Under the pieces are notes generated by a model. That model was given only the letters and a program-made list of their open reading frames with translations. It was not told the origin of the DNA and searched no databases. Source: Planctomycetaceae bacterium (lineage in GTDB: Bacteria > Planctomycetota > Planctomycetia > Planctomycetales > Planctomycetaceae). From it: DNA of 6,990 bases. The DNA is taken from contig JAGQQP010000214.1 of assembly GCA_020426085.1 (NCBI GenBank), forward strand, positions 1-6,990, in the 5' to 3' direction. The first letter of the stretch is position 1; each line of letters starts with the position of its first letter. Position numbers and translations under genes: made by a program. Shown one piece after another: positions 1 through 6,658 of the stretch.

Positions 1-252
1 GAGGCGGATTCTTATCAGATTGTCCCCAGTCTGAATTCTAGAATTGTTGTTTATGGTTACTTATGGTCCCAGACAGAGACACTGGATGATGAACTGATTT
101 ACTATATTCCCGAGGGGGAGACTGCGACTCTGGTACCGTCAAGTGATGTCAGTGGTAATATTTCATTCACGGGCGGTTATAAAAATATCACTTATAGTAG
201 TGTTGCCATACTGCAGCAGGATGATCTGCAGGAACTGGCTGGCCACTTAAGA
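1..252 (+). repeat. Tail of an upstream long repeat unit (unit 0)
   Basis: The first 84 residues align with the ends of units A and B: VPSLNSRI matches VPSLTSRI of unit B, DELIYYIPEGETA (91-129) is matched by DELIYYIPEGETA in unit B (3364-3402) and by DTLYYYTPEGVTG in unit A, and ISFTGGY is shared with unit B. It is immediately followed by the GTxGNDVLTINAT motif that opens the next unit. This shows that at least one more unit lies upstream of the window. Confidence 0.8.
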
Positions 253-3200
253 GTTACTGGAACCGTCGGCAATGATGTGCTCACGATCAATGCGACAAAT
301 GAAAATTCCGGAACCTGGCAATTCAACTCTGGCCCTGAGGTGGCGTTCTCGAATATCGATGAGCTGGCCTTCTATGGCCTGACAGGCAATGATCGGCTGG
401 TGATCAACAACCCCGATGGGGCTATTTTCAATCCCGCTGGTGGAATCCTGTTTAACGCCGGCGGTCAGACAGGGGACCTGCTGGAACTTCAGGGGGGATA
501 TGCGACGTCAGAAGAACATCGCCTGGTGGCAGGCAAGAATGCGGTCTACTTTAATGGTGCCACCGAGGCAACCATTCGCTACGTGGGAGTTCCCACCATC
601 ATCTCAGCGATGGATTCGGCTGAGACTGTATTAACCGGGGACAGTCTGACGGTCTCTACCGATGATGGCATTCAGACCCGGGTAGCTGGAAATACTTCAG
701 TGCTGGTTGGCAGTCTCGCCGGGACACTGGCCGTTGTGGGAGATACTGAAGCCGCCTCTATTCAGTTGAATTCCCTGGGATCAGGCATGACCGGGATCCT
801 GCAGGTCGGACGGGACAGACAGGAAACGGTTACATTGAACAATGGCCTGAATCTGGGTGCCGCGAATCTCATCGTTAATGCAGGGGCAGTCACAATCGAT
901 GGTGATGTCAGTGGTACTGGTGACGTTACAATTCATGGGAGTTCGATTACATTTTCCGATTGGAATCATCAGATTGACGCGGGCGCGGGAACCATCGAAC
1001 TGCAATCCGATCAGGGGATTATTCTAGGCCAACTGCTGACAACCGGTGATGTCAAGGTGACGACGCGTGCGGGAGATATTCAGGGATTTGGATCTGGTAA
1101 CAGTATTATCGCTTCATCAGCTCTGTTGATTTCGGAAAAGGCGGCCATTCGATCTCTTCGCACAGAGGTCAGTTTTCTGGAAGCTTATGCGAATTATGGG
1201 GTTGAAGTACTCAACTATACGGATTTGATTATCGGTGGAATTAGTGATCTGGTAGGAATCAACTCGCTGTCAGGTGAGGTTTATATTTCTGTCTGGGGAG
1301 GGCTTACGGTCAACGAAGATATCAGGTCAACAAGAATCAGACTAAATACCGTCGAAACTGTTGAGATTGCAAGTGCGGATCAGAATCTGGTGATTGAGTC
1401 GGGGGTTGTATTACAGGCGGCGGATTATTCAGCGATTTATTTAAACTCGAGCGATGATCTGATGCTGGAGTCTCAGAGTCTGTTGAGTGCAGGTGATATT
1501 TATCTCTCAGTTGGTATCAATGTACTGGATGGCGAGGGAGGACGGTTCGATTTAAGGGGGCAACTGGTCGAGCGAATTGATTTTCCTACGGTATATGGGG
1601 GAGCGCTTTCGGATTCATTCCATATCTATCCCGGTCTGGAAAATCAAATCTGGATTGCAGGCCGAGAGCCCGGAACGGAAACCTCTCCGGGCGACACACT
1701 CTACTATTACACCCCGGAAGGAGTGACCGGCACAGATACTGCAGGCGGTACAACAGGCAGTGGTGTCATTAACTTTTCGCAAGGTGTTCAGAACATTGAG
1801 TATTCTGAGATAGAGACTGTGATCAGTGCCGGAATTCCTCCGGTCTCAGATAATTCATATCTGCAACTGGCTGGCACAGACGGTGATGATGTGTTGACCA
1901 TCAATGCCACTGGGGAAGCTTCCGGAACCTGGCAATTGAATGACGGTCAGGTGAACGTGTTTTCTGATATTGAAAGCCTGACTTTCTTTGGTTTGAGTGG
2001 AGACGATCAGTTGGTGATCAATCATCCCGTTGATGGAGTCTTCCAGCCGGGCAGTGGTATTAACTTTGTGGGGGGGAGTGCAGGGGAAACGCTGGGAGAT
2101 ACTCTGGAGATTGTGGGTGGCAGCAGCCTGGAGACTCAAATGGAATTTCTGTTTGAAGGTGTGGGAGCTGTCTATTATGAGGGAGAGACGACGCCTGCAA
2201 TCCGTTACTTTGATCTGGAAGAGGTTCGCAACCAGGGGACTGTTGAAAATTTAAATTTAAAATACCGTTCAATCAACTCGCAGACATTGACAGTGAATGA
2301 CGCTGGATCAGGTCTGACTTCCATCGATTCCAACTTTGGTACGTTGCTGACATTCAGTTCGCCTGCGGCATCTCTGTCTGTAAGTGTAGCAAGTCATCCC
2401 AGCTATGATCCACTCGTGAGTCTGAATTCGATGGGTGACGGATTCCATGCGGATCTTACGATTTTCAATGAAAACGAAAATCTGAATGTGATCCTGGCCG
2501 ATGGTTTAAATCTGGGCAGTGGTGCTGTCACCATTTATGGAGAAACGGTTCAGATTGCCGGGGCTGTTGCAGGAGCCGGTAACCTGGAGATCGTGGCAGC
2601 GACAATTGAATTTCCCAATGCGAACAGTTCCCTCAATACCGGTGACGGCGATCTCAGCCTGCAGGCGCTGAATACGATCAATCTCAAGGAAGTCGTCACG
2701 ACCGGGACTGTCGAAATCACTTCGACCAGTGGTGATATTCGGGATAACAATGGCACAGCGTCAAACATCACCGCTGCTCAGGCTACTCTGTCTGCACTTT
2801 CGGGTGAAATTTACCATCTGGAGACCGTCCTCGAAAGAATAGAGATGATCGCTGATGGAAGAATTATTGTGTTTAACACGGGAGATTTGATCATTGGTGG
2901 CGTCGGTGCGCTGGAAGGCGTTGCCTCAGTTAATGATCGGGTGTTGGTCACCACGATTGGCCAGATGCTGATTCAGGAGAATGTGACGGCCTTCGATAAT
3001 GTTCTGATTCGGACGTATGACTCGGATGTTGTTAGTCTCAATGAGGATATTATCGTCAAGTCTGGAGTGACGATCCAGGCTGAGACTTATAGCGTCAGGA
3101 TTTCAGCGGCTGATGACCTGAAGATTGAGGAACAGGCAACCCTGCAATCGACGGCATATACCATCCTGCTTGAAGTGAATTATGGAAGCTCAGATGGGGC

Positions 3201-6200
3201 TGGAGGTGTGCTGGAGCTGTATGGAAACGTGATCACACCGGGGGCCTCAGCTGCTACGAGCCTTGGAGGAAGTAATGAGAATGATATTTTTTGGGTAGTT
3301 CCCAGTCTCACTTCCAGAATAATTATTTCAGCCCTCGATCCACTGCCACCCGGGCCTGTTGGGGATGAATTGATTTATTATATCCCCGAGGGAGAAACCG
3401 CTTTACATGTAGCCGATACTGATGCGGGAACGATCTCATTTACGGGTGGTTATTATGATATCGATTATGGCAGCATTGAGTCATTCATACTGGCGGGCAG
3501 TCTGACGCTGGAAGGAACTGCCGGCGATGATGTGCTGACGATCAATGCGACTGATGTCAACTCCGGGACGTTTCAGTTGAACGATGGCCCCGCTGTTGCT
3601 TTTACAGATCTGTCTGACCTGACATTTTCCGGCCTGGACGGGGATGACCGACTGGTCATCAATCATCCGACAGAAGGTCTGTTTGCGCCACTGAACGGGA
3701 TCCTGTTTGAGGGCGGTGATCAGACGTACGAGGATTCTATTGAGATACTGGGGGGAGCCGCGGCTTCGGTCGAGCATCGATTTGCGAACGAGCATGATGG
3801 CAGCATCTTCTATAACGGGCAAACAACAGCCGCGATTACATACACGGGGCTGGAACCGGTACTGGATACAATCGCTGCGACCGATCGCATCTTCAGTTTT
3901 ACCGGGGAAGCAGAGACGATCACGCTGTCTGATGATGGTGACGCAGGTGATGGTGAGTCGCTGATCGATTCAACACGGGGGGAACTGGTCGTCTTCACCC
4001 ATCCGACTGGAACTCTGACAATCAATACAGAAGTCGCCGGTGGGGCAGGCGTGGATACCATCATCATTAATACGGTCGATTTGACGTTCACGGCAAGTCT
4101 GACTGTCAACGCGGGGAATGATGACACGCTGACGCTGAATACCGTCAACTTCGGTTCTGGTAACGTGGACCTGAATGCAAATCAGGTCAATATTGATGGT
4201 GCATTGACTACCAGTGGCAGTGTCGAGATTAATGCAGATTCACAGATCCGTTTTGCGGATGCCGGGAGCATTGACGCAACGACGAATATTGTCAATCTGA
4301 CTGCAGGTCACGATATTCAACTGGGACAGATCACCACATCCGGTGCAGTCCAGTTGATTTCCACAACTGGTGCTCTTCTGGACGGTACCTCTAGTGGAAA
4401 CAGTCTGATACAGAGTGATATCCTGTTGATCCAGGCTGCCACCGGTATCGGAGGGGCCGGAGATGCAGGCATCAAAACGGAAGCCAGTCACATTACTGCG
4501 AATTCAACCCAGGGGCCAATCTTCATAAGTAACTTCGGAGATCTGTTCGTGCAACTTTCAGAATTGCCTGATCTGATTCTGAATGAAGATACTGGAGAAC
4601 AGATAATTGATCTTTCACAGATTACGACAGCCGGAGGCACTTCACAGCCTTTGAGTGTTACCGCACAAAGCAGTCTGCCTGCGGTAATCCCCGACCCCCA
4701 GGTGAATTTTGCTTCAGCAGATACTACAGCGAGTCTCGTGTTCACACCCGTAACTGAGCAGAGTGGGATTGCGACAATCACCCTGTTCGTCACTGATGGA
4801 GGGGATGATCATCTGCTGGAAACGACGGAAGATAACCGGTCCATCGAGTTAGCATTTGATGTGACACTCAACGCTCAAAATGATGATCCCGAGTTAGATC
4901 CGCTCACGGATCTGTTACTCCCACGAAATGAGTTCGAGCAGACGGTGAACTTGAGCGGGATTACAGCGGGCGGTGGTGAGTCGCAGCCGTTACGGGTGAC
5001 CGCCCAGAGCAGTAACACGGGACTGATTGCGAACCCGGTGGTCAACTATACCTCTGCTGACAACACCGGCAGCCTGATCTTCACCCCGATCACCGATCAG
5101 ACGGGAACGACTACAATTACCGTTACGGTGGAAGATGGTGGCCTGGATGGCAACCTGGAAACCCCGGAAGACAATGCCAACATCACCCGGACGTTTGAGG
5201 TCACTGTACGGGAAATGGAAACCCTTTCCCTGCGAGTGGTCGACGTGCAGACAGCCACCGATGCGAATGGAGAAACGGATTCTCTGCCTGCTAATCAGGA
5301 ATGGATCAGTGAGTGGGAGGACTACTGGGTAGAGATCTGGGTCAGCACGGAAGATCTCGCCAGCCAGGGGATCGCTTCCGTCTTCCTGGATCTGAGCTAT
5401 CAGACTGCATTTACCACTGCTACCGGTTTTGAATTTGGAGACGCATTCTCCCTGAACCAGACCGGGACAATCGACGATGTTACCGGCCTGGTTGATAATC
5501 TGTCTGCCTCGACAGCGGTTGCCGATCTGGGGCTGACCGGGAATCTGTTGTTTGCCCGTATTCACTTTGAATCGCTGGCTGACGATCAGGTGCTGCTGGA
5601 CTTCGAACAACAAAGCATCGGACCATATGATCTGTCTTTACAGGTTCTGTCTCGAGAATTCAGCCTGGTTAACGGCAGGACGAGTACGGCACCAGTCGTT
5701 GATGTCTCAGCAGCTGAGATTTATGCCAATCCGCTGGACCTGAATGATGACGGTTTATTGAATTACCGTGATCTGATCCTTTTGGTCAGTGTGTATGGAG
5801 TGGTTCCCAGTGAGTCAGTTTCAGACTACGCCTGGGCTGCGGATCTGGATCAGAATGATCTGGTCAATTACCGGGATTTAATCGCTTTAGTTACGAACTA
5901 TGGTAAATCGAAATCGGAAGCTCAGGAAATCAAATATCCCGTCAATTATCCCGATGCCTGGAACCGGTCACTGCTGGTGACAACAGGATTTTCCAAGACT
6001 CAGTCAAAGGTTCCGGCTCTGAAGCAAAGCCAGGCAGAGGATCTGCTGCAGGCTGCCGTTGCAGAAATGAGCACGGGTCTGTTGCCAGAGGATCAAGAGA
6101 AGCTGGCGTCCGTCAAAATCGAGGTGGTCGATCTGTCCGGCACAACTCTGGGCCAGGCGACAGCGGATACGATTTATGTGGATCTAAACGCAGCCGGCTA

Positions 6201-6480
6201 TGGCTGGTTTATCGATCCGACACCCCTGGATAACAGTGAGTTTCAATACGACAGCCAGCTGTCACTGATTGCATTGCCTGGAAGCGAAGCAGAAGGACTG
6301 ATCGATCTCTGGACCGTGATTCGTCACGAACTGGGACACCTGCTGGGGTATGAGCATTCTGAGGAGGGGGTCATGGAATCAGTGCTGACTCCAGGCGAAC
6401 GCAAATTGTCTGAGTGGACTGCCGCTACAGATGACTTTTTTACTTCATTGAATGAAGATACCGAGTTGCTCGCTTTTTGA
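1..6480 (+). CDS. Giant modular beta-helical surface/secreted protein with cohesin-like, dockerin and metzincin-like modules (5' partial)
   Basis: The frame is open from base 1 to TGA at 6478-6480, giving 2,159 visible residues; the N-terminus and any signal peptide lie upstream. The GTG at 277 is not the start, because its Val sits inside the conserved GDDVLTINAT repeat motif and the frame to its left still encodes repeat sequence. Order of modules (visible residues): beta-helix-like long repeats 1-1521; two cadherin/Ig-like repeats 1523-1740; cohesin-like region 1741-1900; dockerin 1906-1968; metzincin-like module 2006-2159. There is no cysteine in the visible protein, and the repeat part is acidic and lysine-poor, as expected for an exported calcium-binding protein. 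No transmembrane segment, sortase motif or PEP-CTERM tail is visible at the C-terminus, which ends ELLAF. Proteins of this build are known from planctomycetes and are usually annotated as hypothetical, adhesin-like or dockerin proteins. A role in surface adhesion or matrix building is inferred; the substrate of the protease-like end is unknown. Confidence 0.92.
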   Translation, partial: EADSYQIVPSLNSRIVVYGYLWSQTETLDDELIYYIPEGETATLVPSSDVSGNISFTGGYKNITYSSVAILQQDDLQELAGHLRVTGTVGNDVLTINATNENSGTWQFNSGPEVAFSNIDELAFYGLTGNDRLVINNPDGAIFNPAGGILFNAGGQTGDLLELQGGYATSEEHRLVAGKNAVYFNGATEATIRYVGVPTIISAMDSAETVLTGDSLTVSTDDGIQTRVAGNTSVLVGSLAGTLAVVGDTEAASIQLNSLGSGMTGILQVGRDRQETVTLNNGLNLGAANLIVNAGAVTIDGDVSGTGDVTIHGSSITFSDWNHQIDAGAGTIELQSDQGIILGQLLTTGDVKVTTRAGDIQGFGSGNSIIASSALLISEKAAIRSLRTEVSFLEAYANYGVEVLNYTDLIIGGISDLVGINSLSGEVYISVWGGLTVNEDIRSTRIRLNTVETVEIASADQNLVIESGVVLQAADYSAIYLNSSDDLMLESQSLLSAGDIYLSVGINVLDGEGGRFDLRGQLVERIDFPTVYGGALSDSFHIYPGLENQIWIAGREPGTETSPGDTLYYYTPEGVTGTDTAGGTTGSGVINFSQGVQNIEYSEIETVISAGIPPVSDNSYLQLAGTDGDDVLTINATGEASGTWQLNDGQVNVFSDIESLTFFGLSGDDQLVINHPVDGVFQPGSGINFVGGSAGETLGDTLEIVGGSSLETQMEFLFEGVGAVYYEGETTPAIRYFDLEEVRNQGTVENLNLKYRSINSQTLTVNDAGSGLTSIDSNFGTLLTFSSPAASLSVSVASHPSYDPLVSLNSMGDGFHADLTIFNENENLNVILADGLNLGSGAVTIYGETVQIAGAVAGAGNLEIVAATIEFPNANSSLNTGDGDLSLQALNTINLKEVVTTGTVEITSTSGDIRDNNGTASNITAAQATLSALSGEIYHLETVLERIEMIADGRIIVFNTGDLIIGGVGALEGVASVNDRVLVTTIGQMLIQENVTAFDNVLIRTYDSDVVSLNEDIIVKSGVTIQAETYSVRISAADDLKIEEQATLQSTAYTILLEVNYGSSDGAGGVLELYGNVITPGASAATSLGGSNENDIFWVVPSLTSRIIISALDPLPPGPVGDELIYYIPEGETALHVADTDAGTISFTGGYYDIDYGSIESFILAGSLTLEGTAGDDVLTINATDVNSGTFQLNDGPAVAFTDLSDLTFSGLDGDDRLVINHPTEGLFAPLNGILFEGGDQTYEDSIEILGGAAASVEHRFANEHDGSIFYNGQTTAAITYTGLEPVLDTIAATDRIFSFTGEAETITLSDDGDAGDGESLIDSTRGELVVFTHPTGTLTINTEVAGGAGVDTIIINTVDLTFTASLTVNAGNDDTLTLNTVNFGSGNVDLNANQVNIDGALTTSGSVEINADSQIRFADAGSIDATTNIVNLTAGHDIQLGQITTSGAVQLISTTGALLDGTSSGNSLIQSDILLIQAATGIGGAGDAGIKTEASHITANSTQGPIFISNFGDLFVQLSELPDLILNEDTGEQIIDLSQITTAGGTSQPLSVTAQSSLPAVIPDPQVNFASADTTASLVFTPVTEQSGIATITLFVTDGGDDHLLETTEDNRSIELAFDVTLNAQNDDPELDPLTDLLLPRNEFEQTVNLSGITAGGGESQPLRVTAQSSNTGLIANPVVNYTSADNTGSLIFTPITDQTGTTTITVTVEDGGLDGNLETPEDNANITRTFEVTVREMETLSLRVVDVQTATDANGETDSLPANQEWISEWEDYWVEIWVSTEDLASQGIASVFLDLSYQTAFTTATGFEFGDAFSLNQTGTIDDVTGLVDNLSASTAVADLGLTGNLLFARIHFESLADDQVLLDFEQQSIGPYDLSLQVLSREFSLVNGRTSTAPVVDVSAAEIYANPLDLNDDGLLNYRDLILLVSVYGVVPSESVSDYAWAADLDQNDLVNYRDLIALVTNYGKSKSEAQEIKYPVNYPDAWNRSLLVTTGFSKTQSKVPALKQSQAEDLLQAAVAEMSTGLLPEDQEKLASVKIEVVDLSGTTLGQATADTIYVDLNAAGYGWFIDPTPLDNSEFQYDSQLSLIALPGSEAEGLIDLWTVIRHELGHLLGYEHSEEGVMESVLTPGERKLSEWTAATDDFFTSLNEDTELLAF
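253..1866 (+). repeat. Long beta-helix-like repeat unit A (about 538 residues)
   Basis: The unit opens with GTVGNDVLTINAT (259-297), followed about 30 residues later by GLTGNDRLVIN (376-408); both resemble single RTX-type GxxGxDxLx turns. A middle part of short strands and turns follows (GLNLG at 844, VTIDGDV, TTGDVKVTTRAGDI), then DLIIGG near 1219, SGVVLQAADYSAIYL and DDLMLE, and the closing block IYPGLENQI / LYYYTPEGVTG / INFSQG. The alternating hydrophobic pattern with Gly/Asn/Asp turns suits a right-handed beta-helix of the filamentous-haemagglutinin kind. The distance from its GDDV-type Val (277) to that of unit B (1891) is 1,614 bases. No catalytic residues are apparent; a structural or adhesive role is inferred. 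Confidence 0.8.
1867..3507 (+). repeat. Long beta-helix-like repeat unit B (about 547 residues)
   Basis: It has the same order of blocks as unit A: GTDGDDVLTINAT (1873-1911), GLSGDDQLVIN (1990-2022), GLNLGSG (2503), VTTGTVEITSTSGDI, NTGDLIIGG (2875-2901), SGVTIQAETYSVRI, DDLKIEE, and the closing VPSLTSRI / DELIYYIPEGETA / ISFTGGY. It is 9 residues longer than unit A, mostly through small insertions before the GLNLG block. The units are clearly homologous as protein but much diverged as DNA, so the duplication is old. The unit end is closer to that of unit 0 than to that of unit A. Confidence 0.8.
3508..4563 (+). repeat. Truncated long repeat unit C (about 352 residues)
   Basis: It opens with GTAGDDVLTINAT (3514-3552) and GLDGDDRLVIN (3631-3663), followed by the equivalent of the GLNLG block (TVNFGSG, 4141-4161), TTSGAV, and a clear filamentous-haemagglutinin-like stretch (ATGIGGAG, then SHITAN, GPIFISNFGDL). 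The unit follows units A and B up to NFGDLFV (4531-4551), which lines up with NYTDLIIGG and NTGDLIIGG, and then ends. The last third present in A and B, including the YYIPEG block, is missing and the cadherin-like repeats begin at once. The opening part resembles unit A more than unit B (GILF, GGDQT, VEHR, YNGQTTAAI). Confidence 0.78.
4567..4905 (+). repeat. Cadherin/Ig-like repeat 1
   Basis: This is a 113-residue module of the kind recurrent in giant marine bacterial proteins: LNEDTGEQIIDLSQI, then SQPLSVTAQSS, VNFASADTT, SLVFTPVTEQSG, ITLFVTDGG, ending in the linker NAQNDDPELDP. The NED opening and the NDDP linker are typical acidic, calcium-coordinating elements of bacterial cadherin-like repeats. 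It repeats at exactly 339 bases in the next module (VTAQSS at 4657 and 4996). Its likely role is a rigid extended stalk between the beta-helix part and the C-terminal modules; that role is inferred. Confidence 0.75.
4906..5220 (+). repeat. Cadherin/Ig-like repeat 2
   Basis: It is the second copy of the 113-residue module, matching copy 1 block for block: QTVNLSGI, SQPLRVTAQSS, VNYTSADNTGSLIFTP, TITVTVEDGG, LETPEDNAN, FEVTV. The usual NEDxG opening is degenerate here (PRNEFEQ), so one calcium-coordinating position may be lost. It is followed directly by the cohesin-like region. Confidence 0.75.
5221..5700 (+). other. Cohesin-like beta-sandwich region
   Basis: Residues 1741-1900 show the layout of cohesin-type domains: an opening strand (LSLRVVDVQTA), a strand-rich stretch ending in VEIWVSTEDL, the GIASVFLDLSYQ segment that corresponds to the cohesin strand with its self-contained turn, FEFGDAF, and LLFARIHFES near 5548-5577, which matches the penultimate hydrophobic strand. 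It sits directly N-terminal to the dockerin, an arrangement known from planctomycete proteins. In cellulosomal systems cohesins bind dockerins on other chains; whether this one binds a dockerin is not shown by the sequence. It could equally be a related carbohydrate-binding or structural beta-sandwich. Confidence 0.55.
5716..5904 (+). other. Dockerin (type I-like, two EF-hand-type loops)
   Basis: There are two calcium-binding loops 35 residues apart. Loop 1 (5737-5772) reads DLNDDGLLNYRD, with ligands at positions 1, 3, 5, 9 and 12; loop 2 (5842-5877) reads DLDQNDLVNYRD, with Asp1, Asp3, Asn5, Asn9 and Asp12. Each loop is followed by a short helix (LILLVSVYG and LIALVTNYG), giving the internal twofold symmetry of dockerins. 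The paired NYRDLI segments make the duplication plain. Dockerins bind cohesins in a calcium-dependent way; here the partner could be the cohesin-like region of this or another protein. Confidence 0.88.
6016..6477 (+). other. C-terminal metzincin (matrixin-like) metalloprotease module
   Basis: The module starts with a helical segment (QSQAEDLLQAAVAEM), then strands KIEVVDLSG and TIYVDLNAAGYGWF with the DPTP segment, then the active-site helix. The zinc motif HELGHLLGYEH (6325-6357) contains all three His ligands and the catalytic Glu of the HExGHxxGxxH signature, and GVM (6367-6375) supplies a Met-turn six residues after the third His, a little closer than in most matrixins. The module is about 150 residues, shorter than a usual matrixin catalytic domain, and no pro-peptide cysteine switch is present. 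The same short module ends many giant planctomycete proteins. It may process the protein itself or neighbours, or be inactive; zinc binding is well supported and proteolysis is inferred. Confidence 0.78.
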
Positions 6481-6492
6481 GGGCGAGAACAG

Positions 6493-6521
6493 CAAGCAAT
6501 ACAAAAAAGTATTGGGGCTTG
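6493..6521 (+). terminator. Possible hairpin just after the giant gene
   Basis: CAAGCAATAC (6493-6502) can pair with GTATT (6509-6513) and GCTTG (6517-6521) around an A6 loop, with a three-base GGG bulge. A T5 run follows at 6531-6535, nine bases beyond the stem, which is too far for a classical intrinsic terminator. It lies 12 bases after the stop codon and could protect the mRNA end or help termination. Confidence 0.3.
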
Positions 6522-6582
6522 TGACCAGTGTTTTTCTCAGAATAGAGTTATTGCTGGGACAGCCGGTTTCTTGTAAGCCAGA

Positions 6583-6620
6583 TTAAAGGCTGCTTTCCGG
6601 TTATGGTAAGCAGCCTTTAA
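6583..6620. terminator. Perfect 13-bp inverted repeat, probable bidirectional terminator
   Basis: TTAAAGGCTGCTT (6583-6595) is the exact reverse complement of AAGCAGCCTTTAA (6608-6620), with a 12-base loop between them. It lies between the stop codons of two converging genes. The base of the stem is A/T-rich on both sides, giving short U-rich ends (CCTTTAA) in either transcript, although no long T-run follows. A shared terminator for both genes is the simplest reading. Confidence 0.6.
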
Positions 6621-6658
6621 AGTGGAAGCCGTTTTGCGCATTATCGCATCAAGCGATG

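Noticed and set aside
277..279. GTG as start codon of the giant gene
   Set aside because: The Val is part of the repeated GDDVLTINAT motif, and the same frame is open to base 1 with sequence homologous to the ends of units A and B. The true start is upstream of the window.
3481..4148. Two minus-strand open frames of about 112 codons opposite unit C
   Set aside because: They overlap each other and the plus-strand repeat unit, and have no motif of their own. The opposite plus-strand frame is conserved among three units.
253..4563. Long direct repeats as a mobile element or CRISPR-like array
   Set aside because: The repeats are in-frame protein units of about 540 residues with diverged DNA, and there are no terminal inverted repeats, target duplications or spacer pattern.
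4990..5613. 207-codon minus-strand open frame opposite the cadherin-like and cohesin-like modules
   Set aside because: It lies wholly antisense to well-supported coding sequence, and its translation shows no recognisable domain, repeat or plausible start region. It is a shadow of the giant gene's codon usage.
6643..6657. ATCGC/GCGAT 5-bp inverted repeat just after the stop of the minus-strand gene
   Set aside because: The stem is short, with no T-run on either side. The 13-bp inverted repeat nearby is a much better terminator candidate.
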